The position numbers and the translations under genes were made by a program. Below the pieces are notes generated by a model, which had not been told where the DNA came from, ran no database searches, and saw only the letters and a program-made list of their open reading frames with translations. Source: Planctomycetota bacterium (GTDB lineage Bacteria > Planctomycetota > J058 > JARGOJ01). Taken from it: a DNA stretch of 8,690 bases. The stretch's first letter is position 1. Each line of letters opens with the position of its first letter. Positions 1 through 5,675 of this stretch are shown here, piece by piece. The DNA lies in contig JARGOJ010000175.1 in the NCBI GenBank assembly GCA_029210225.1, positions 1 to 8,690 on the forward strand, read 5' to 3'.

Positions 1-1051
1 CATGGGAGGGAAAGAGCGCCTTGTATTCCGCCTCTTTAAGGCGCTTTAGCGACGCCAAATAGGTTCCCATATGACCCTCCGGAGGATCGATCACGATGGT
101 CGAAACCGTTGAGATCATGTCTCCGACGATGGCCATATTTGACGTCTGTCCAATGAGGCAAAGATGTCCCTGAGCGTGGCCTGGGGTGTGAATCACCGTC
201 CAGTCTTCGCCATCCGTCTTAAGAACATGACCCTCTGTGAGCTGTCCTTCGCTGCCAGGGACCCGCTCGGCATCTCTTGGAGAGGCAAGCAGAGGCACAT
301 TCCAACGTTTAGCAAAAGCCAGGGCGCCGGCGCTGTGGTCGTGGTGATGGTGAGTGATAACGGCGGCTGTTGGGGTGAAATCAATGCGCTTGAGGAGCCG
401 GTCTAACTTGTCTTGTTCAAGCTGATCTGTTGGAGCCGGGTCGACCACTAAACCTGATTTCTTGCCGAGGACATAGCAGTTGGTGTGTTCTGCGGGGGGC
501 AGGGTGGGTGTTTTGAGGGGGGCCATAAGAAGCCCTGGGGAGAAGTAGATTTTGTGAAGCTCTCCCCTGTCGAGGTCTTCCCCAGCCTTCCGACACTGCT
601 CCCAAAGCTCCGGGCATGGGGGCATATCTTTGGCGTAGTGGAGGAAGTGGAGCACTGGGGGAGGAATTTTGAGAGCGCGGTCTTGCCAGAGCTTGATCCA
701 ATCCTCGGCGGTCTCCCAGCGAGTTTCAACAAGCTCGTCGTTTTGGGGAGTGGGCGCCTCTTCGTCGGTCCAGGGGAAGGCGAAGAAGTGGGTCTCAAAG
801 CGGATGGGTGAGAAGCCAGGAGTTGTGATGATCCCAAGGCTGTCGCTTTGGTCAGAGTCGAGGGTGATGCCAAGCTCTTCATTGACCTCACGGCAGGTCG
901 CTTGAAGTGGCGTTTCCCCTCTCTCCAGAGCCCCTCCAACAAAGGAGAAGAAGTCTCCGAAGAAGCGGGCTTTGGGGTTGCGTCGAGCGAGGAGGATACG
1001 GCGGTCGTTGTAGAGGATAGCGGAGCCGGCGACGCGGATCTTAGCTTTCAT
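1..1051 (-). CDS. Nudix hydrolase fused to metallo-beta-lactamase-fold hydrolase (C-terminus outside window)
   Basis: The frame is open from an ATG at 1051 to the left edge, giving 350 codons with no stop. Residues 1-130 form a Nudix domain. Its box runs from G40 to I62 and fits GX5EX7REUXEEXGU exactly (E46, R54, E55, E58, E59, G61). The following stretch, with a tryptophan-rich helix and the PPPVLHFL motif near 130-137, resembles Nudt19-type CoA diphosphatases. Residues 190-350 form a metallo-beta-lactamase fold: HHHHDH at 234-239 (the HxHxDH motif), TPGH with H292, GD with D311, and FPSH with H350 as the last complete codon, so the full dinuclear metal site is present. By family the first domain hydrolyses a nucleoside diphosphate-linked compound and the second a thioester or phosphodiester. 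The actual substrates are unknown. No good Shine-Dalgarno precedes the ATG, only a weak AAGAAAG. It is probably soluble and cytoplasmic, as no signal peptide is visible. Confidence 0.93.
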   Translation of the reverse strand, partial: MKAKIRVAGSAILYNDRRILLARRNPKARFFGDFFSFVGGALERGETPLQATCREVNEELGITLDSDQSDSLGIITTPGFSPIRFETHFFAFPWTDEEAPTPQNDELVETRWETAEDWIKLWQDRALKIPPPVLHFLHYAKDMPPCPELWEQCRKAGEDLDRGELHKIYFSPGLLMAPLKTPTLPPAEHTNCYVLGKKSGLVVDPAPTDQLEQDKLDRLLKRIDFTPTAAVITHHHHDHSAGALAFAKRWNVPLLASPRDAERVPGSEGQLTEGHVLKTDGEDWTVIHTPGHAQGHLCLIGQTSNMAIVGDMISTVSTIVIDPPEGHMGTYLASLKRLKEAEYKALFPSH

Positions 1052-1118
1052 GGCAGGGCTTTCTTTAGGATGGTGAGCCCAATGATGTAACAGAGGTGAG
1101 CTATTTTTTCTTCGCTTT

Positions 1119-1172
1119 TTGTCGCAATTTGCGTCATTTGTCTCGTTTTGCGACAAGCTCACGCGCGACAAA
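1119..1172. promoter_or_regulatory. Cluster of GTCGCAA-like boxes, candidate operator
   Basis: A perfect 9-base inverted repeat, TTGTCGCAA (1119-1127) and TTGCGACAA (1148-1156), is separated by 20 bases. A related TTGTCTCG lies at 1138-1145 and another GCGACAA at 1165-1171. The cluster lies 68 to 120 bases upstream of the Nudix-MBL start, in a gap without a convincing gene, which suits a repressor or activator binding region. No clear -10/-35 pair was found, and the binding protein is not suggested by anything in the window. Confidence 0.4.
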
Positions 1173-1270
1173 CAGCGTTTTTAGGGCTTTGAATCGATTG
1201 GAACGGTCTTTGTTTAGAGGGAGTGTGGAATGAGTTGACTTTGGCTTTCTGGAATAGAGGAGAAGAGAGA

Positions 1271-1639
1271 ATGAGTTTGAAATTGGAGTTGCTGGGAGAT
1301 TGTGGAGATCGCGCCCGAGCACCGGGACAGAGTTTTGCCCCAGCATTCAAGCTCTGGAGCCCAGAAGCCGCTTGGTTTCGGATGGAGTTAAAGCTGAGTC
1401 AACCCTCGACCCATCGTCTCAATTGGAATCATTGCCCTTGGCTGGCGAGCGCGAAGGAGAGCTGGGAGGAGGAAGCAAAGCACTTACGGCGATCGCTTCC
1501 TTCCCGTCGACTGCGTGGTCTAGAGAAAAGACGACAACGTCTAATGAGAGTCTTCCGTGCAAGCCGGATAAGACCGTTTTTACTTGGAGTTTCTGAGGAG
1601 AGCACGGTGCTTTCCTCAGACATCAACCAAGCTCGGTAA
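1271..1639 (+). CDS. Possible small hypothetical protein, 122 aa
   Basis: This is the only plus-strand frame with gene-like signals. The ATG at 1271 follows GAGGAG at 1257-1262 with an 8-base spacing, a good Shine-Dalgarno. A weak promoter may sit upstream (TTGAAT at 1189-1194, 18 bases, TTTAGA at 1213-1218). The product is tryptophan-rich in its first half (WSPEAAWF, LNWNHCPW, ESWEEE) and strongly basic from about residue 75 to 105, probably helical, with no membrane segment, signal peptide or known motif. A GTG at 1223 would lengthen it by 16 residues. Against it: the last 17 bases overlap the convergent zinc-site gene, its tail translates a perfect inverted repeat, and I recognise no family. 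If it is not a gene, 1052-1622 is a 571-base non-coding stretch. Confidence 0.35.
   Translation: MSLKLELLGDCGDRARAPGQSFAPAFKLWSPEAAWFRMELKLSQPSTHRLNWNHCPWLASAKESWEEEAKHLRRSLPSRRLRGLEKRRQRLMRVFRASRIRPFLLGVSEESTVLSSDINQAR
1592..1620. terminator. Strong hairpin between convergent reading frames; possible terminator without U-tract
   Basis: TCTGAGGA at 1592-1599 pairs perfectly with TCCTCAGA at 1613-1620. The inner bases extend the stem to about 13 pairs (one G-T wobble) around a CGG loop. It begins three bases past the stop of the minus-strand zinc-site gene, the expected place for a terminator or a 3'-end stabiliser. Neither strand has a T-run after the stem, so it does not meet the usual definition of an intrinsic terminator. 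Confidence 0.45.
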
Positions 1640-2060
1640 AGCACTCTATGGTGATGTCGTTCGGGATTCCTGGGTTGACGTTCTTTGGTTGTCCGCAGAG
1701 AGGACAGAAGTTGTCTTTGCGGGTGAACTTACGCTCGCAGCACATGGCCTTGGCGATTTGTTCAGGGACGTCGCGGATTTTTGTGAGCTGGAAGTAAAGG
1801 CTCTGAGGCATTTCTGCTTGTTGAGCAATCACAAAGGCGCCGATTTTTGTGGGTGTACCTTGGAAGAGACCAAGAACGACGCCGTCATCGAGAGTGACTT
1901 CCCAGACACCTTTTTTGTTCATGGCCTTCTTCTGCTTGGCCTGAAACTCTAACTCCTCGGGAGTGAGTTCGACGACCTTCTTTTTGCGAGCCCTTCGTTT
2001 TGCCACTTTTTTTCCTCCATTCAAAAGCTCTACCTTATCAAGAGTCATGGTTTGTGCCAA
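1623..2060 (-). CDS. Small lysine-rich protein with putative CC/CPLC zinc site
   Basis: I do not recognise this family. I chose the TTG at 2060 because GGAGGG lies seven bases upstream; it gives 145 residues. The in-frame ATG at 2048 (141 residues) is the alternative, and a TTG at 2078 has no ribosome site. Residues 17-28 are a basic patch (KKVAKRRARKKK) that could touch nucleic acid. Residues 33-50 look like a charged helix. Residues 51-95 look like beta strands (GVWEVTLDDGVVLGLF). C107, C108, C119 and C122 form CC-X10-CPLC, a zinc-knuckle-like arrangement. No membrane segment or signal peptide is visible. The 176-base gap after the Hsp70-like gene suggests it has its own promoter, so a role in that module is not implied. 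A hairpin follows the stop. Confidence 0.8.
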   Translation of the reverse strand: MAQTMTLDKVELLNGGKKVAKRRARKKKVVELTPEELEFQAKQKKAMNKKGVWEVTLDDGVVLGLFQGTPTKIGAFVIAQQAEMPQSLYFQLTKIRDVPEQIAKAMCCERKFTRKDNFCPLCGQPKNVNPGIPNDITIECFTELG

Positions 2061-2067
2061 TTGTCTG

Positions 2068-2073
2068 CCCTCC
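2068..2073 (-). promoter_or_regulatory. Ribosome binding site that sets a TTG start
   Basis: The minus strand reads GGAGGG, then seven bases, then TTG at 2060. No comparable site precedes the ATG at 2048 (19 bases away) or the TTG at 2078, so this site is the reason for the chosen start. Confidence 0.65.
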
Positions 2074-2087
2074 AGCAATGATTTTAG

Positions 2088-2158
2088 TCCTTGTCAAAAT
2101 TTACACTAAATAAACCTTAACAAACAATGGCAGAAACCGCTCCCAAATCCTTGTCAAA
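2088..2158 (-). repeat. Pair of 11-base direct repeats TTTGACAAGGA in an AT-rich leader
   Basis: On the minus strand TTTGACAAGGA occurs at 2158-2148 and again at 2098-2088, exactly 60 bases apart, in the gap between the Hsp70-like gene and the zinc-site gene. Each copy contains TTGACA, the -35 consensus, but neither has a -10 hexamer at 16-18 bases. A TAAAAT lies close to the second copy at 2086-2081. The region is probably the promoter of the small gene, and the repeats could be two binding sites for one regulator. The AT-rich stretch runs from about 2080 to 2183. Confidence 0.45.
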
Positions 2159-2236
2159 TATAACACTTTTATTAAGTTTTTTAGGGCTCAAGAAAGTCCT
2201 CAGAACCAGAAGGAAGAAGTGCGCGAAGCAAGCTCC

Positions 2237-4264
2237 CTAGTTCTCCCCAACCAGCGAAACCGGCTTCCCTAAATTCTCGGCCAGCGCACGACGCGCTCCG
2301 ATCTCCATCCCCAGCTGACGCTCCAAATCCCGCGCCATACGATCTCGCTCCGCCGTCAGATAAGCCCGCCAAAACTCCCGCAGCGGCCCCAATCTCCGAC
2401 CGCGAATATCCTTCGCCATGGAATCAAAGTGACGATTCAAGCCCAAAGGCTTCACCAAAAACGACGGCCAGGGAACTTCCTCGAACATCGACAACCAAAA
2501 ACGCCGGAAACCTGACGTGAAAGACAAAGCGAAACAGCCAAGCCCCAAAGAGAAGCCCACAGCCACCGCAATATCCCAACGCCCAGACACAAATCCCACC
2601 GCCAGCATAGACAGCAGCCCCAAGGCCCCCAAAAAGCCCTCGAAGAACGGCAAATCGACTGCGCTCAACGCTCCATCCTCGATGTCCCAATCGGGCTGCT
2701 CTGCTTCTTTCAATCCCAAAGGACGATTCAAACTCACGGGGAAATGCAGCTCCCGACCTAAATCCTCGCAGACACGATTTTGCGCCATCTCCGGCAAAGC
2801 CTTGCGCCAATTCTCCAAGGTCCGCTGCAATTCTTCATCAACAGTCGCGCTCACCAAGCTGCTCTCTAATTGACCACGCAAACCCTTAAAACGCCCCCCC
2901 TTACTCTGAAAGGCTTTTCTCGATTGCGACAGCGCCCGAGTCAAGGACTCCTGAAAGCTCTCATTCACCAAGCTCTCTAAGTTCACCCTCGCCTTCTCAA
3001 AGACAGAGTCCAAGCTCCCAGAGAGCTCCGACATCCCCGTTGTATCCTTATTTAGAAAACGATTCAGCCGGTCGACATCTTTCTCCGCGAAGTGCTTCGA
3101 AGCCGGAATCATCGACAGCCCCTCACCCACATCAATATAGGGACTCGAACTCATCAATACTTTCGGAACACTCTGGCTATCAAAGTCCTTCAAAATCTCC
3201 CGAGTCACATCCGCCACAAAAGGCCAGCGACTACTACCCCCAGTCAATAACGCAAACTCAATCCGGCCTTGACCAGACTTCTCGCGAAGCGCTAGCAGCC
3301 CCTCCCTGAGGGACTTCGCAAACCAATCCAATAAATCAATCGGACCCTCCGGAGGCTCGGGAAACTGCGCCAAAATATTCGGACTCGGGCGATAACAACG
3401 GGCCAGCTTCTCGAACTCTTTCCAACCCTCAATCACTAAGGTCCCGTAAGGACGGATCGCTCGCGCAAAAGCACAGTCCCTATTCTTAGAACGCTGCATT
3501 AAATTGGAGAACTCTTCCTTGGCCAATTTACACTCATGAAATTGAATGTAATGTTGATCATGACGCGACTCTATCAGCGCCTTCGCCTCCGGGTTCTGAC
3601 TCAAAAAGACCTGGTAAAATAAATCGTCAAAGAGCCGCCCCCCAAGCAACATATCCCCCCAGGAATGCTGCACATGAAACTCACCCATAGCCGTAAAATC
3701 ACAAGTCCCGCCACCAAAGTCGACAACTAATGAACCCCGCCCCAAATCTCCCGGAGACAGAGGCGTGTCTTTTCTAGACAAATGATAAATCAACGCCCCC
3801 AAAGGCTCGGGGTACATCTTCACCTGGCTCGCCGTCGACGCAAAACCCGTCGACAAAGCCACCACCTTCAACGCACCCTTAAACTCATCATCAGCCTCAC
3901 TAGGAATGCCAAAGATAACCTCCTGAGCCTCAACGCCTTTGTGATCCTTCAACAACTGCTTGAAGTAATCCTCCGCCGAGTTTCGACACTCTCGGCTCTT
4001 GCCAATATCTGGCTTATACTGCGCCTTCAAGTGAAAACCCTGCTTCGAACGAACATGAGGCGGAGTCGTACCATAAGTATTGATCGCCATTTGACCAATC
4101 AGGAACAACTCGATCTGCTCCTTGTTCCGGCGATACAAATTCGCCGTCGCCTTGCCGAGGCTGTCCTCTAACAGCACCGGCATCGTTTGAGTATCGCGGG
4201 TCGAACACTCACTCAGGTAAGTGTTCGCAGTCCCAAAGTCAATTCCCAGTGCATGGTTTGTCAC
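2237..4264 (-). CDS. Membrane-anchored Hsp70/DnaK-type ATPase lacking a recognisable substrate-binding beta domain
   Basis: 675 residues from a GTG at 4264, with GAGG seven bases upstream. The Hsp70 nucleotide-binding domain covers about 1-390: phosphate-1 loop GIDFGTANT (7-15), PEPLGALIY (152-160), phosphate-2 VVDFGGGTCDF (180-190), LLGGRLFDD (206-214), ECKLAKEEFS (244-253) and adenosine motif LLTGGSSRWP (339-348). The conserved P-x-EAVA-x-GAA after it is altered to SPYIDVGEGLSM. Residues 400-500 are helical. Two hydrophobic segments (about 540-559 and 564-583) follow, then a basic, helical tail to 675. DnaK's beta-sandwich substrate domain and EEVD-like tail are not visible. A two-helix hairpin leaves ATPase and tail both cytoplasmic. 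It overlaps the upstream membrane-protein gene by four bases (GTGA), so the two are translationally coupled and probably act together. By family it binds and hydrolyses ATP. The client or partner is unknown. Confidence 0.92.
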   Translation of the reverse strand: MTNHALGIDFGTANTYLSECSTRDTQTMPVLLEDSLGKATANLYRRNKEQIELFLIGQMAINTYGTTPPHVRSKQGFHLKAQYKPDIGKSRECRNSAEDYFKQLLKDHKGVEAQEVIFGIPSEADDEFKGALKVVALSTGFASTASQVKMYPEPLGALIYHLSRKDTPLSPGDLGRGSLVVDFGGGTCDFTAMGEFHVQHSWGDMLLGGRLFDDLFYQVFLSQNPEAKALIESRHDQHYIQFHECKLAKEEFSNLMQRSKNRDCAFARAIRPYGTLVIEGWKEFEKLARCYRPSPNILAQFPEPPEGPIDLLDWFAKSLREGLLALREKSGQGRIEFALLTGGSSRWPFVADVTREILKDFDSQSVPKVLMSSSPYIDVGEGLSMIPASKHFAEKDVDRLNRFLNKDTTGMSELSGSLDSVFEKARVNLESLVNESFQESLTRALSQSRKAFQSKGGRFKGLRGQLESSLVSATVDEELQRTLENWRKALPEMAQNRVCEDLGRELHFPVSLNRPLGLKEAEQPDWDIEDGALSAVDLPFFEGFLGALGLLSMLAVGFVSGRWDIAVAVGFSLGLGCFALSFTSGFRRFWLSMFEEVPWPSFLVKPLGLNRHFDSMAKDIRGRRLGPLREFWRAYLTAERDRMARDLERQLGMEIGARRALAENLGKPVSLVGEN

Positions 4265-5580
4265 GAGCCAACCTCAACTTTCAATTCCGCTTCGTCGCCC
4301 CAATAACGGCGAACCAGACCCTTCTTGTGAAGCGCTCCATTCAATTGAACAGGCTTCTCCACAACTTGAACAAGGTCCCCATCATCAATGTAATCATAAC
4401 GACGATAAAAACGCGCCATAGCTGAATCCCAGGGACGGATGCCCGTCTCTTCCGGCTCCGATTCCGACTCCGAAGGGTCCTCGCTGTCTGCGCCAGTCTC
4501 CGAGCAATCATTCGCCGTGTCCTCAATCTCGCTCTTCGACGCGCCAGGCTCGACAATTAACAGTGAATCATTCGTCGCCGCGACATTTGCTTCAATAATC
4601 TTAGGCAGCTTCTTCAACGAGAATTTCGTATCACTAGGAAGCTCGAAACCAAGACTCCGCGCCACATTCAACAGCTCCGTCGACACAACAGGAAGCTCTT
4701 CAAAGCGCGCCTGCTGGAGCCTCAACAACTTCTCCCCAAGCTGCACCGTAAACTTCTGATGCTCTTTCGTTTCCTCAGGCTCCACCGCCTTCTTACTCTG
4801 ACAAAGACCCGCGAAGATCGGACTCGCCGCGCACAACCATTGCTCTATGCTGCGAACCACAGCCCGCTTATGACCCCGCTCATCAAAGACATTCTCATAC
4901 TCAGACAACGATCGAACCAAGCCCGCGATCGCCAATCTCGGCAAGAACAAAAGCAACGCCAAGCCACGATTCTTTCTGATCAAGGTCAATTTGGCGAACT
5001 CAAAGGGAGACAAGCTCTGAAGCGATCCCCCAGCGTTCTCAATCTCAAAAATAATCCGCGTCACTAAATAGGTCCCAAAGGGAACCCCAGCGAGAAGACC
5101 CCAAAATAATGAGGCCTCAGGAGGCGCTTTAAAACCCATTCGGAAGAGAAGAAAGACCAAGACACTGCCTATCAAGGCCCCCGCAGAGCTGCACAGCGAC
5201 AAGCTCGATAAGAGCGGGCGGCTCTGTATTGGCGGGGGAACATTCAACTCTAAGCGCTCGCCACGAAACATCCGCTCAAGCTCATCGCGCTTGCCCTCGT
5301 AGTCGGGGTGCTCCGCGATGACAGCCTTTAACGCCGCCTCAATAAAGCGCTCTCGGAGAGTATGCGCTGTGTAGCGACGGCTTTGTTCCAGCAGACTATC
5401 GAATAAATCCTGGTCGTCGATGGCCCCTGCGAGAGAGATGTGCTGCTCTTTGCAAAGATCCTCAAGGCGCTGGAAATAGGCCCGAGCCACTTGACGCAGA
5501 AACTCACGCCCCGCGCTAGCTGGCGAGGGAGAGGGGAGCACTGCATCTCGAATTGGGTTTAGAAATATCTGGTAAGACAC
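4261..5580 (-). CDS. Membrane protein with acidic linker and GrpE-like C-terminus, partner of the Hsp70-like protein
   Basis: 439 residues from a GTG at 5580, with GTGAGG five bases upstream. No named family is recognised overall. The N-terminal 1-115 is helical and charged, and includes an HPD tripeptide at 91-93. Hydrophobic segments lie at about 123-146 and 157-178. A third at 206-222 is broken by R215 and may be amphipathic. Residues 265-340 are helical. Residues 348-378 are a very acidic, probably disordered linker. Residues 400-428 (GDLVQVVEK, then LNG, then GLVRRY) match the spacing of the GrpE beta-wing C-terminus (G-x-V...K-x-x-x-LNG...V) without a gap. This suggests a nucleotide-exchange role for the adjacent Hsp70, an inference from about 30 residues. 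The gene's stop overlaps the Hsp70 start (GTGA). The kinase gene ends 95 bases upstream with no convincing terminator between, so all three may be one operon. Confidence 0.88.
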   Translation of the reverse strand: MSYQIFLNPIRDAVLPSPSPASAGREFLRQVARAYFQRLEDLCKEQHISLAGAIDDQDLFDSLLEQSRRYTAHTLRERFIEAALKAVIAEHPDYEGKRDELERMFRGERLELNVPPPIQSRPLLSSLSLCSSAGALIGSVLVFLLFRMGFKAPPEASLFWGLLAGVPFGTYLVTRIIFEIENAGGSLQSLSPFEFAKLTLIRKNRGLALLLFLPRLAIAGLVRSLSEYENVFDERGHKRAVVRSIEQWLCAASPIFAGLCQSKKAVEPEETKEHQKFTVQLGEKLLRLQQARFEELPVVSTELLNVARSLGFELPSDTKFSLKKLPKIIEANVAATNDSLLIVEPGASKSEIEDTANDCSETGADSEDPSESESEPEETGIRPWDSAMARFYRRYDYIDDGDLVQVVEKPVQLNGALHKKGLVRRYWGDEAELKVEVGS

Positions 5581-5675
5581 CGGAACCTCACTTGATAAAG
5601 GGACTCTTTTGGCCCTATCGGTTCACGGCAACGCTTCTCTGCAAATTGCTTTGCTCAGCCCTGTAATTTTTTAAA

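Noticed and set aside
448..942. Minus-strand reading frame of 164 codons inside the Nudix-MBL gene
   Set aside because: It is an out-of-frame shadow. The overlapping frame shows a perfect Nudix box and linker, while this one is proline/serine/arginine-rich with no motif.
1134..1350. Minus-strand frames upstream of the Nudix-MBL gene
   Set aside because: They have no ribosome site, no motif and poor composition. They cover the box cluster and the start of the plus-strand frame.
2161..2236. Terminator after the Hsp70-like gene
   Set aside because: I searched the 70 bases after the TAG and found no stable stem followed by T's, only an AT-rich stretch.
2424..2810. Minus-strand frame of 128 codons within the Hsp70-like gene, and plus-strand frames at 2517-2873, 3040-3309 and 3782-4171
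   Set aside because: All lie inside the Hsp70 frame, whose ATPase motifs are certain. They have low-complexity compositions and no ribosome sites worth noting.
4439..5067. Plus-strand frames opposite the membrane-protein gene
   Set aside because: One is serine-rich because it reads the complement of the acidic linker. Neither has supporting signals.
5594..5619. Stem GATA-aa-GGG / CCC-TATC between the kinase and membrane-protein genes, considered as a terminator
   Set aside because: Only seven pairs with a two-base bulge and a ten-base loop, and no T-run follows on the minus strand. It ends just upstream of the ribosome site and may be chance.
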